Shown: positions 56,078 through 64,000 of the stretch, one piece after another | Layout: each line of letters opens with the position of its first letter | How positions within the stretch are numbered: the stretch's first letter is position 1 | Assembly (NCBI RefSeq): GCF_007995085.1 | Contig: NZ_VOQS01000003.1 | Coordinates: forward strand, 3,100,001-3,164,000 | DNA length: 64,000 nt | Reading direction: 5' to 3' | From: Paraburkholderia azotifigens | GTDB lineage: Bacteria > Pseudomonadota > Gammaproteobacteria > Burkholderiales > Burkholderiaceae | Position numbers and translations under genes: made by a program | The notes under the pieces: model-generated | Database searches by the model: none | What the model was told of the DNA's origin: nothing | The model's input: only the letters and a program-made list of their open reading frames with translations

Positions 56078-57427
56078 TCAGGACCCTTCGCGCACCCCGG
56101 CCGCCGCCATCGCAATGCGATGCCGCACCACGCTGATGGCCTGCTTTAGCGCGTAGACGTCGTGCAGGTAACGCGTCGGCACGCGTATATGGCTCGCCTG
56201 CTCGTCGATCAGCTCGATTTCGTCGCGCCACTGCGAGACCTGTTCCGCCGACGGCCGCGTGGTCTTCCAGATCTCGTCTTCCAGCCGTTTGAGCGCACGA
56301 TACCCGGCCACGAAGCGCTTCTTGATGCGCGACTCCAGCATGCGCGGCAGAGCCTGCACCACGCCGATCAGCACGGCCATGAACGGCAGCAGGATCAGCA
56401 GGCGCCGTTCGATGAAGCTCGCGAGCCAGAACGGCAAATAGCGCTGCAGAAAAGGACGCCCCGACTTGAAATAACGCTCGCTCTCATTGGAAATGGGGAA
56501 TTCGTCGGTATTCAGATTGGGAAACGCGCCGAGCGGCGTGAAATAGTCTTCGCCCGCATGCACGGTTTTCGCGGCGTCGAGCAGCAGGTAGACGAGCGCC
56601 GGATGCAGCGTGTCCTTCGCGACGAGCAGCGCCGTCGCGGCCAGCAACGTGACATCCGCTTGCGGACTGTCGTTGACGATGCTCGTCGATGCGCGCGGAA
56701 ACGTCACCTTCTTCAGCGAAGGAAACTTCTGCACGAGCGCGTCGGCCTGGGCGAAACTCATCAGCTTCAGATCGCTGTTCAGCAGCGTCTGCTGCATCGG
56801 CGCATCCGGCCTGCCGATGAAAAACGCCGCATCCAGACAGCCGTCTTCGAGGCAGCGCCAGGCTTTCGGCGCGTCCATTTCGACGAGCTGCGCGTTGTCG
56901 CGCGTAATGCCGCTATAGCCCAGCAAGACCCGCGAAACCTCCAGCAGACCGCTGCCCGGCACGCCGACGCCGATCCGCTTGCCGCGCAGCTGCGCGAGAC
57001 GGTTGACCGTCCCGGTATCGCGATAGAACACCCAGATCGGTTCATACGAAACGGCGGCGATCGTCTGCAGCCGATCCGTTTCCTGCGGCACGGTGGTGCC
57101 CGATTGAATGAAGCCGACCTCGTATTCGCTCGCGGGATCTTTCAGGCGCCGGTAGTTCTCGACGGAGCCCGACGAACTGCGGATGTCGAGCGTCACGCCA
57201 TCGCGCTTGAGCAGCGGCGCGTAGCGTTCGGCGAAGCCGCGATAGATGCCCTTGTCCGCGCCCGTCGTAATGACGATACGGGTCTGGAAGGCAGGCTCGA
57301 TCACCGTGTACAGCCCCCACCCCAGCGCGGTCAGCAACAGGATCGCGCCGGCGGCGAACAGCCAGCGGCGCCGCGGCGTCATGGGCGTCTTCTGATTGCG
57401 ATGAAACGTTTGATGGTCCCTCGGCAT
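56078..57427 (-). CDS. TAXI-family TRAP-type solute-binding protein, membrane-tethered
   Basis: From ATG 57427 (GAGAGG upstream) the 449-residue protein has an N-terminal signal-anchor helix (about 21-45), a TAXI binding domain (about 50-340: IVITTGADKGIYRGFAERYA, IRSSSGSVENYRRL, GKRIGVGVPGSG), a second helix (about 349-372, LILLPFMAVLIGVVQALPRM) and a cytoplasmic helical C-terminus. Canonical TAXI proteins end after the binding domain and work with a fused TRAP permease, which is absent here. It may be a sensor-like or scaffold protein. An alternative start at 57382 is possible. Confidence 0.8.
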   Translation of the reverse strand: MPRDHQTFHRNQKTPMTPRRRWLFAAGAILLLTALGWGLYTVIEPAFQTRIVITTGADKGIYRGFAERYAPLLKRDGVTLDIRSSSGSVENYRRLKDPASEYEVGFIQSGTTVPQETDRLQTIAAVSYEPIWVFYRDTGTVNRLAQLRGKRIGVGVPGSGLLEVSRVLLGYSGITRDNAQLVEMDAPKAWRCLEDGCLDAAFFIGRPDAPMQQTLLNSDLKLMSFAQADALVQKFPSLKKVTFPRASTSIVNDSPQADVTLLAATALLVAKDTLHPALVYLLLDAAKTVHAGEDYFTPLGAFPNLNTDEFPISNESERYFKSGRPFLQRYLPFWLASFIERRLLILLPFMAVLIGVVQALPRMLESRIKKRFVAGYRALKRLEDEIWKTTRPSAEQVSQWRDEIELIDEQASHIRVPTRYLHDVYALKQAISVVRHRIAMAAAGVREGS

Positions 57428-57450
57428 CGCCTGGCCTCTCGTCCGCGCAT

Positions 57451-57468
57451 ATGGGACCAAAGTCCAAT
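57451..57468. promoter_or_regulatory. Palindromic operator-like site, copy 1
   Basis: ATGGGACCAAAGTCCAAT is a near-perfect inverted repeat (ATGGGAC / GTCCAAT around CAAA). It lies 24-41 bases upstream of the TAXI start and in the divergent region before the receiver gene at 57633. A second copy, perfect, is at 58046. Confidence 0.6.
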
Positions 57469-57632
57469 ACCGCGCGTGCAAACGATTTCATATCCTAGGG
57501 TCTGCTTGCATAGGAAACGTAGTACATCGTGCGGCGCTGTGCATCGTGACCTGCCGTGTGTTGCTGGTATGTTGCCGGTATGTCGCTGCCGTGCCTGGAT
57601 CGGATGAGTGAACGGGTTGCCGGAACCTATCG

Positions 57633-58019
57633 ATGGACGCGGACAAACGCTTTGTTGCCGTAGTCGACGACGACACCTCCGTCTGTCGGGCAATCCAGCG
57701 GCTGTTGCGTTCCGTCGGCATTACGGCGGATGTCTTTCCGAGCGGCGACGAGTTTCTGTATGCGCTCGGCGCAACCCCCCACTACGATCCCGGCTGCGTG
57801 ATCCTGGACATCCAGATGCCCGGCACCGATGGCGTCGAAGTGCAGCGCAGACTTCACGGACGCAAGCTGCCCGCGATCTTCATCACCGCGTACGACGACG
57901 ATGAGATGCGCGAGCAGGTCATGGCAGCGGGCGCGCAGGCGTACTTCAGCAAGCCGTTCGACGATGCCGTATTCATTCAGAGCGTATGTGTCGCATTAGG
58001 CGTCCAGCGTTCTGGTTAG
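57633..58019 (+). CDS. Receiver-only response regulator (FixJ-like receiver)
   Basis: The 128-residue protein is a single receiver domain: acidic residues in VVDDDTSVC (about 9-17), phospho-acceptor Asp in CVILDIQMPGTDGVE (about 61), Thr in IFITAYDDD and Lys in AYFSKPFDD. The sequence is like the N-terminal half of FixJ/TodT regulators, but no LuxR-type output domain follows; the stop is at 58017-58019. It may act through protein-protein contact, or be the remainder of a longer regulator. No kinase gene is adjacent. Confidence 0.85.
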   Translation: MDADKRFVAVVDDDTSVCRAIQRLLRSVGITADVFPSGDEFLYALGATPHYDPGCVILDIQMPGTDGVEVQRRLHGRKLPAIFITAYDDDEMREQVMAAGAQAYFSKPFDDAVFIQSVCVALGVQRSG

Positions 58020-58045
58020 CGTAATGCACGAATCCGGTGATTCCT

Positions 58046-58063
58046 ATTGGACCAAAGTCCAAT
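58046..58063. promoter_or_regulatory. Palindromic operator-like site, copy 2
   Basis: ATTGGACCAAAGTCCAAT is an inverted repeat (7-base arms, CAAA spacer) 113 bases upstream of the efflux adaptor start. It differs from copy 1 by one base. Confidence 0.65.
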
Positions 58064-58175
58064 GGTGCGGACGCCCGTGATTGCCAGATACTCGTTGCGT
58101 GACGCAGACGTCGCGGCGCACGCTCGCGCGCCGCGTGATGCACGGGCACGCAATCGCTTCAATGGGGAGGCGCTA

Positions 58176-59480
58176 ATGGCGTCTTTGTCGAATCGCATAT
58201 CGGACTTCAGCGGGCTGGCTGCTAACGAAGCGCTGGCCCGCAAACGGCCGCTGCGGGCGCTCACGCTGTGGCCATGCCTGTTGGCGCTCGCCGCCCTCAC
58301 CGCCTGCAAAAAAGCCCCCACCGAACCCCCGCGTCCGACCGTCGAAGTGACCGTCGTCACCGTCGAGCAGAAGGAAACGCCCGTCGATTTCGAGTTCACC
58401 GCGCAGACGCAGAGTTCGCGCGAAGTCGAAATCCGCGCGCGTGTCGACGGCTTTCTCGAGCGGCGGCTGTACGACGAAGGCTCGCTCGTGAAGGAAGGCC
58501 AGGTGCTGTTCGTGATGGACCGCAAGCCCTTCGAAGCCGCGCTGCAATCGGCCAAAGGCGCGCTTGCGCAACAGCAGGCGCGTCTGCTCGTCACCAAACA
58601 GAACCTCGCGCGCGTGATACCGCTGGCCGCGCAGAACGCCTTGAGCAAGAAGGATCTCGACGACGCCACGGGTAACGAGAAACAGGCCGAAGCCGCCGTG
58701 ATCGCCGCGCAGGGCGAGGTGCGCACGGCCGAGCTGAACCTGAGCTACTGCACGATCCGCTCGCCGCTCAAGGGGCTCTCCAGCTTCGCGCGCGTGCAGG
58801 ACGGCAGCTACGTGACGCCGACGCAATCGGGGTTGCTCACGTATGTCTACCAGCTCGATCCGATGTGGGTGAACTTCAGCATCTCCGAGAACGAACTGCT
58901 GCGCTACCGCGAGCAGATCGCGAAGGGCCTGCTGCGCTTTCCCGCCGACAACCAGTTCGACGTGACGGTGATCCAGGCCGACGGCTCGATCTATCCGCAG
59001 AAAGGCCGCATCGATTTCACGAACCCCGCGTTCAGCCAGCAGACGGGCACCTTCCTCGTGCGCGCCACCTTCGCCAATCCCCAGGGCACGCTGCGTCCGG
59101 GCCAGTTCGTGCGCGCGAAAGTGACGGGCGCCGTGCGCCCCAACGCGATCCTCGTGCCGCAGCGCGCGGTGCTGCAGGGGGCGAAGAGCCACTTCGTGTG
59201 GGTGCTCGACCAGGACTCGAAGCCGCATCAGCGCGTGGTCGACGTGGGCGACTGGCATGGCGACGACTGGTTCGTCAACGAAGGCCTGAAGACGGGCGAG
59301 CGCGTGGTGGTCGATGGCGCGATCCGCGTGTCGTCGGATGCGCAGATCAAGGTGGTCAGTGCGCCGCCGGGTTCAGGCACACCCGGTACGCCTGCCGCAC
59401 CTGCGTCGGCGCCCGCGGCTGCCGCATCCGCGCCGACCGCGACGCTGGCGCAGACCCGGACACGCCCCGCGAGCCCCTGA
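58176..59480 (+). CDS. RND efflux periplasmic adaptor (MexA/AcrA type lipoprotein)
   Basis: From ATG 58176 (GGGGAGG upstream) the 434-residue lipoprotein has a lipobox (LAALTACKK, Cys about 46). Barrel-sandwich, alpha-hairpin (about 120-190; AQQQARLLVTKQNLARVIPL) and beta-barrel regions follow. Its C-terminal tail (about 400-434) is Ala/Pro-rich. It links the inner-membrane pump to the outer-membrane channel. First gene of a three-gene operon. Confidence 0.92.
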   Translation: MASLSNRISDFSGLAANEALARKRPLRALTLWPCLLALAALTACKKAPTEPPRPTVEVTVVTVEQKETPVDFEFTAQTQSSREVEIRARVDGFLERRLYDEGSLVKEGQVLFVMDRKPFEAALQSAKGALAQQQARLLVTKQNLARVIPLAAQNALSKKDLDDATGNEKQAEAAVIAAQGEVRTAELNLSYCTIRSPLKGLSSFARVQDGSYVTPTQSGLLTYVYQLDPMWVNFSISENELLRYREQIAKGLLRFPADNQFDVTVIQADGSIYPQKGRIDFTNPAFSQQTGTFLVRATFANPQGTLRPGQFVRAKVTGAVRPNAILVPQRAVLQGAKSHFVWVLDQDSKPHQRVVDVGDWHGDDWFVNEGLKTGERVVVDGAIRVSSDAQIKVVSAPPGSGTPGTPAAPASAPAAAASAPTATLAQTRTRPASP

Positions 59481-59537
59481 CGATGTGAAGCCCCGATGAC
59501 CCGATGACGACCGACGCCATCCGGCGCCCCCGATCCG

Positions 59538-62500
59538 ATGAACATCTCCCACTTCTGCATCGACCGCCCGATCTTCGCCTCGGTCATCTCGATCGTCATC
59601 ACGCTCGGCGGCGCGCTGACGATGCTCGCGCTGCCCACCGCGCAGTACCCCGACATCACGCCGCCGCAGATCACGATCTCCGCGACCTATCCGGGCGCGA
59701 GCGCCGACGTGGTCGCCAACAACGTCGCCGCGCCGATCGAGCAGCAGGTCAACGGCGCCGACAACATGATCTACATGAGCTCGTCGAGTTCTTCTACGGG
59801 CAATCTGACGATCAACGCGTACTTCCAGATCGGCACCAACCCGGAGCTTGCACAGGTCGACGTGCAGAACCGCGTGAACCTCGCGCTGCCGCAGCTGCCG
59901 CAATCGGTGACGGCGCAGGGCGTGCAGGTGCAGAAGAAATCGCAGGCGTTCATGATGGTGATCGCGATCTACTCGCCTACCGAGCGCTACGACGCCACCT
60001 ACATCGCCAACTACGCGAACGTCTACGTGCTCGATGCCCTGAAGCGCATTCCCGGCGCGAACCAGTCGAGCATCTTCGGCACGCCCGACTACGCGATGCG
60101 CATCTGGCTGCGCCCCGACCGCATGGCGCAGCTGGGCATCACGGCCGCCGACGTGCAGCGCGCGGTGGCCAACCAGAACCAGCAGTTCGCCGTCGGCCGG
60201 TTAGGCCAGTCGCCGACGGGGAACCCCGTCGAGCAGTCGTTCGCCGTCACCACCACGGGCCGGCTCACCGAGCCTTCCCAGTTCGAGAACATCATCATCC
60301 GCGCGCAAAGCGGCGGCGCGGCCATCGTGCGGCTCAAGGACATCGGCCGCGCCGAACTCGGTCAGAAAGACTATTCGATCCGCAGCCGCTTCCAGGGCAA
60401 GCCCGCCACCGTGCTCGCCGTCTACCAGCAGCCGGGCGCGAACGCGCTCGACGTGTCGAAGCAGGTGCGCGCCACGCTCGCCGAGATGAAGAAGTCGTTC
60501 CCCGAAGGGATCGACTACGAGATCGCGATGGACACCACCGAGTTCACGCGCGCGTCGATCTCGGATGTGGTGCACACGTTCTTCGAAGCCGTCGTGCTGG
60601 TGGTGATCGTCGTGTTCGTGTTCCTGCAAAGCCTGCGCGCGACGCTGATCCCCGTGCTGGCCGTGCCCGTGTCGATCGTCGGCACGTTCATGGGGATGGA
60701 GGCGCTCGGCTTCTCGATCAACATGCTCACGCTGTTCGGCATGGTGCTCGCCATCGGTATCGTGGTGGACGATGCGATCGTCGTGATCGAGAACGTCGAG
60801 CGCAACATGACCGTGCACAGGCTCGATCCGAAATCGGCCGCGAAACAGGCGATGGATGAAGTCGCCGGGCCAGTCGTCGCGATCGTGCTGGTGCTGTGCG
60901 CCGTGTTCGTGCCGGTCGCGTTTCTCGGCGGCATCACGGGGCAGATGTACAAGCAGTTCGCGATCACGATTGCGATTTCCGTGGTGATCTCGGGCGTGGT
61001 TGCGCTGACATTGTCGCCCGCGCTCGCGGCCTTGCTGCTCAAGCCCGGGCATCACGAGAAGAAGGGCTTCTTCCGCTGGTTCGACAACCAGTTTGCGCGG
61101 ATGACGGCGGGCTATACGCGCGCCGTACGGCTCATCATCAAGCGCGTCGTGATCGCGCTGCTGGTGTTCGTCGGCATGATCGGGCTCGCGGTGCTGATGA
61201 TGCGCGACATTCCGACGGCCTTCCTGCCGCCCGAAGATCAGGGTTATCTGCTCGGCGCCGTGATCATGCCCGATGCCGCCTCGCTCGATCGCACGGGCAA
61301 GGTGTCGGACCGCATCTCCGGGTACTTCATGAAGCAGCCGGCCGTGGGCAGCATCACGACGGTCGACGGGTTCAGCATTCTCGACAGCCAGAACAAGAAC
61401 AATTCGTCGACGTTCTTCGTCGGCTTCAAGAGCTTCGAGGAGCGCTACAAGTCCGCGAACATCCGCACGCAGAATGCGCGCGCCGTGCTGATCGATGCGT
61501 ACAAGGCGCTCTCGCAGATCCGCGAAGGCATCGTCGTGCCCCTCAATCCGCCGTCGATTCCGGGCCTCGGCACGACGGGCGGCACCGAGATGTGGATCCA
61601 GAGCAAGGGCGACGCGACCATCGCGCAGTTTTCCGCGGTGGTGAACGACTTCGTCGCGCGCGCGAAGCAGCGGCCCGAACTCACGGGTGTGACCAACACG
61701 TTCAATGCCGATTCGCAGCAGCTGCTCGTCGACGTGGACCGCGACAAGGCCGAGACGCTCGGCGTGCCCGTGGAAGACGTCTACAGCGCAATGCAGACGA
61801 TGTTCGGCTCGCTCTATGTATCGCAGTTCAACCGGTCGAGCCGCCTGTGGCAGGTCATTTTGCAGGCCGAGCCGTCGTATCGCCTGAAGCCCGACGATCT
61901 CGAACAGATCTTCGTGCGCAGCAAGGACGGCAGCATGGTGCCGCTGAAGTCGGTGGTGACCTCGCGCTACGTGACGGGACCGGACCTGATCACGCGCTTC
62001 AACAACTTCCCGGCCGTGAAGATCACGGCGAACGCGGCGCCCGGCTATGCGTCGGGCCAGGTGATCAGCGCGCTCGAGGAACTCGCGACACAGATGCCGT
62101 CGGAATACGGCATCGCGTGGAGCGGCGAGGCGTTCGAGGCGAAGCAGTCGGGCGGCACCTCGGGGCTCGTGTTCGTGTTCGGCCTGATCATGGTGTTCCT
62201 GATTCTGGCCGCGCAGTACGAGAAGTGGAGCCTGCCGTTCGGCGTGCTGATGGCGGTGCCGTTCGCGCTGTTCGGCGCGCTGCTCGCGATCCTGCTGCGC
62301 GGGCTGAACAACGACGTGTACTTCCAGATCGGCCTGACGATGCTGGTGGCGCTCGCGGCGAAGAACGCCATTCTCATCTTCGAGTTTGCGGTGCTCAACC
62401 GCGAGGCGGGCAAGTCGGTGTTCGACGCGACGATGACGGCGGCCGAGGAGCGGCTGCGCCCGATCGTGATGACGTCGCTCGCGTTCATTCTGGGTTGCGT

Positions 62501-62801
62501 GCCGCTGGCGATTGCCACGGGGGCGTCGGCGAACAGCCGGCATTCGATCGGCACGGGCGTGATCGGCGGGATGCTGGGGGCCACCGCGATTGCCGTGTTC
62601 TTCATTCCGATGTTCTTCTATGTGCTGGAGACGATGTCGGAGAAAAGCGGCAAGAAGAAGGACAAGAAGGCGGGGGATGTGCCGCCTTCTTCACCGGGAC
62701 CGACGGCGGGTGAGACGCCGAAGGTGCCGCCGTCTGCGGGTGGTCCCGCTGTCGGCGGCGGGCCGAGCACGAGCCCGTCTGCATCGCGCGAGGGTGACTG
62801 A
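59538..62801 (+). CDS. RND multidrug efflux transporter (HAE1 family)
   Basis: The 1087-residue inner-membrane pump has twelve helices and two large periplasmic loops. The proton-relay pair in TM4 is present as D411/D412 (GIVVDDAIVVIENVE), and the first helix starts MNISHFCIDRPIFASVISIV as in AcrB/MexB homologues. The C-terminus has a Lys- then Pro/Gly/Ser-rich tail (about 1045-1087) longer than in AcrB. It exports drugs or other amphiphilic compounds by proton antiport. The substrate range is not predictable from sequence. Confidence 0.95.
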   Translation: MNISHFCIDRPIFASVISIVITLGGALTMLALPTAQYPDITPPQITISATYPGASADVVANNVAAPIEQQVNGADNMIYMSSSSSSTGNLTINAYFQIGTNPELAQVDVQNRVNLALPQLPQSVTAQGVQVQKKSQAFMMVIAIYSPTERYDATYIANYANVYVLDALKRIPGANQSSIFGTPDYAMRIWLRPDRMAQLGITAADVQRAVANQNQQFAVGRLGQSPTGNPVEQSFAVTTTGRLTEPSQFENIIIRAQSGGAAIVRLKDIGRAELGQKDYSIRSRFQGKPATVLAVYQQPGANALDVSKQVRATLAEMKKSFPEGIDYEIAMDTTEFTRASISDVVHTFFEAVVLVVIVVFVFLQSLRATLIPVLAVPVSIVGTFMGMEALGFSINMLTLFGMVLAIGIVVDDAIVVIENVERNMTVHRLDPKSAAKQAMDEVAGPVVAIVLVLCAVFVPVAFLGGITGQMYKQFAITIAISVVISGVVALTLSPALAALLLKPGHHEKKGFFRWFDNQFARMTAGYTRAVRLIIKRVVIALLVFVGMIGLAVLMMRDIPTAFLPPEDQGYLLGAVIMPDAASLDRTGKVSDRISGYFMKQPAVGSITTVDGFSILDSQNKNNSSTFFVGFKSFEERYKSANIRTQNARAVLIDAYKALSQIREGIVVPLNPPSIPGLGTTGGTEMWIQSKGDATIAQFSAVVNDFVARAKQRPELTGVTNTFNADSQQLLVDVDRDKAETLGVPVEDVYSAMQTMFGSLYVSQFNRSSRLWQVILQAEPSYRLKPDDLEQIFVRSKDGSMVPLKSVVTSRYVTGPDLITRFNNFPAVKITANAAPGYASGQVISALEELATQMPSEYGIAWSGEAFEAKQSGGTSGLVFVFGLIMVFLILAAQYEKWSLPFGVLMAVPFALFGALLAILLRGLNNDVYFQIGLTMLVALAAKNAILIFEFAVLNREAGKSVFDATMTAAEERLRPIVMTSLAFILGCVPLAIATGASANSRHSIGTGVIGGMLGATAIAVFFIPMFFYVLETMSEKSGKKKDKKAGDVPPSSPGPTAGETPKVPPSAGGPAVGGGPSTSPSASREGD

Positions 62802-62802
62802 C

Positions 62803-64000
62803 ATGCGCCGCGCCACGTTCGCCACCTCCTTCGCATGCCTGTTCTGTGTCGTCGCGCTGAGCGGCTGCCTGCTCGGTCCGAATTACTCGCGTCCGCCCGT
62901 CGACGTGCCCGCGACCTACCGCTTCCCCGACAACTACGCATCGGATGTGGCGAACACCGAATGGTGGAAACAGTTCAACGATCCGGTGCTCGACGACCTG
63001 ATCACCACGGCACTCGCGAACAACAACGACGTGAAGATCGCCGCCGCGCGCGTCGACCAGTTCCTTGGCCAGTTCGTCACGACGCGCGCCGCACTGCTGC
63101 CGCACGTCGACGCGGGTTTCGATGCCGCGCGTCAGCGCATCTCGACGTCCTCGCCGCTGTTCTCGAATGTGACCAGCCCCGTGTTCAACTCGTATCAGCT
63201 CGCGCTGTCGGCGTCGTGGGAAATCGACCTGTTCGGCCACAACCGGCGCCTGACGGAAGCGGCGCGCGCGAGCCTGCTGTCGACGGAAGAAGCGAAGCGC
63301 GGCACGATCCTGACGCTGGTGTCGTCGGTGGCGTCCTCGTATATCAACCTGCGCAGTCTCGACCGGCAGCTGGAGATCGCGAACGCGACCACGACGAGCC
63401 GCGCGGAATCGGTGCACGTGTTCGAACTGCGCTTCCAGGGCGGCGAGGTCTCGCAGATGGAACTCGCGCAAAGCCAGTCGGAATACGAGGACTCGCGCGC
63501 GCGCATTCCGCAGATCGAGGCGCAGATCGCGCAGCAGGAAGACGCACTCTCCGTGCTGCTGGGGCGCAATCCGGGCGATATCCTGCGTGGCCGGGCGCTC
63601 GGCGAACTGGCGGCGCCTGCCGTGCCCGCCGGGCTGCCGTCGGATCTGCTCGAACGAAGACCCGATCTGCGTCAGGCCGAGCAGGATCTCGTTTCCGCCA
63701 ATGCGCAGATCGGTGCGGCAAAAGCGCTGTATTTCCCGCAGATTTCGATCACGGGGCTGCTCGGCACGCAGAGCGGCCAGTTCTCGAAGCTCTTTACGGG
63801 ACCGGCGCGCGTGTGGTCGTTTGCCGGATCGGTGACGCAGCCGATCTTCGAAGGCGGCGCGATCGCCGGTCAGGTGAAACAGGCCGAGGCCGTGCAGCAG
63901 CAGGCGCTGTATTCGTACCGCAAGGCGATTCAGGTCGCGTTTCAGGAAGTCGACGATGCGCTGATCTCGTCGCAGAAGCTGCGTGAGCAGTTCGATGTGC
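62803..64000 (+). CDS. Outer-membrane efflux lipoprotein (NodT/OprM family), 3'-truncated by window
   Basis: The gene begins at ATG 62803, one base after the pump stop, and runs off the window (399 codons seen). It has a lipobox (VVALSGCLLGPNYSRP, Cys about 22) and repeated OMF helices, including SWEIDLFGHNRRLTEAA and GLPSDLLERRPDLRQAE, hallmark segments of NodT/OprM channels. It forms the outer-membrane duct of the tripartite efflux system with the two preceding genes. About 80-100 residues are missing at the window edge. Confidence 0.94.
   Translation, partial: MRRATFATSFACLFCVVALSGCLLGPNYSRPPVDVPATYRFPDNYASDVANTEWWKQFNDPVLDDLITTALANNNDVKIAAARVDQFLGQFVTTRAALLPHVDAGFDAARQRISTSSPLFSNVTSPVFNSYQLALSASWEIDLFGHNRRLTEAARASLLSTEEAKRGTILTLVSSVASSYINLRSLDRQLEIANATTTSRAESVHVFELRFQGGEVSQMELAQSQSEYEDSRARIPQIEAQIAQQEDALSVLLGRNPGDILRGRALGELAAPAVPAGLPSDLLERRPDLRQAEQDLVSANAQIGAAKALYFPQISITGLLGTQSGQFSKLFTGPARVWSFAGSVTQPIFEGGAIAGQVKQAEAVQQQALYSYRKAIQVAFQEVDDALISSQKLREQFDV

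Noticed and set aside
60201..62543. 780-codon open frame on the minus strand
   Set aside because: Antisense shadow of the RND pump gene, with His/Arg/Glu-rich low-information translation.

Overview
The window looks like a chromosomal segment of a high-GC betaproteobacterium of the Paraburkholderia/Caballeronia/Burkholderia type. This rests on codon and GC style, many LysR regulators, remains of a PHA depolymerase and a C-terminal LigD polymerase domain, a caa3-type oxidase locus, phosphoketolase, an E. coli-length ArgG and an RND efflux operon. No rRNA, tRNA or CRISPR array was recognised.

Region 1 (1-4721) is a probable catabolic module. It holds a D-2-hydroxyglutarate-dehydrogenase-like FAD enzyme (partial), a 2-oxoadipate dioxygenase/decarboxylase (HglS/DUF1338 family), a divergent LysR regulator, a DadA-like oxidase and an ornithine-cyclodeaminase/ketimine-reductase-like protein. 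Together they fit a D-lysine (pipecolate/2-aminoadipate) route ending in D-2-hydroxyglutarate and 2-oxoglutarate.

Region 2 (4722-11135) mixes debris (threonine aldolase tail, TniQ-like zinc-finger protein) with intact signalling genes: a PAS-GGDEF cyclase, a chemoreceptor and an alpha/beta hydrolase. Region 3 (11136-18671) carries a CDF metal transporter, a QseBC-like two-component system and, divergent from it, a four-gene flavin redox cluster: PepSY protein, DUF2271 protein with an FMN-attachment-like motif, PepSY/flavodoxin/reductase fusion and ApbE. Region 4 (18672-26230) is a rearranged zone. It holds a phaZ pseudogene, inverted mscS fragments, a tyrosine recombinase, a membrane-anchored unknown protein and a truncated ligD split by an IS21-family element with a 5-bp target duplication; removing the IS restores the ligD frame across the junction.

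Region 5 (26233-36454) has a LysR/BCCT transporter/enolase-superfamily cluster, then a flavodoxin-like quinone reductase, a secreted metallo-beta-lactamase-fold protein and an SDR with degenerate active site, followed by decayed genes (pirin, two XRE regulators, CAP-protein tail). Region 6 (36460-42039) holds an MFS transporter/class II aldolase/LysR set, a membrane-anchored catalase-like protein with cytochrome b561, and a hexapeptide acyltransferase.

Region 7 (42211-53628) is respiratory and central carbon metabolism. An operon encodes a caa3-like oxidase (subunits II, I, III), a small membrane protein and a tri-haem cytochrome c. Beside it lie a pyruvate-oxidase-like ThDP enzyme and a phosphoketolase. 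Subunit I keeps all haem/copper ligands but appears to lack the K-channel lysine and the D-channel terminal glutamate. Region 8 (53808-64000) has argG, a TAXI-type binding protein, a receiver-only response regulator and an RND efflux operon that runs off the window. A near-identical 18-bp palindrome lies upstream of both the TAXI/regulator pair and the efflux operon, suggesting a shared regulator.
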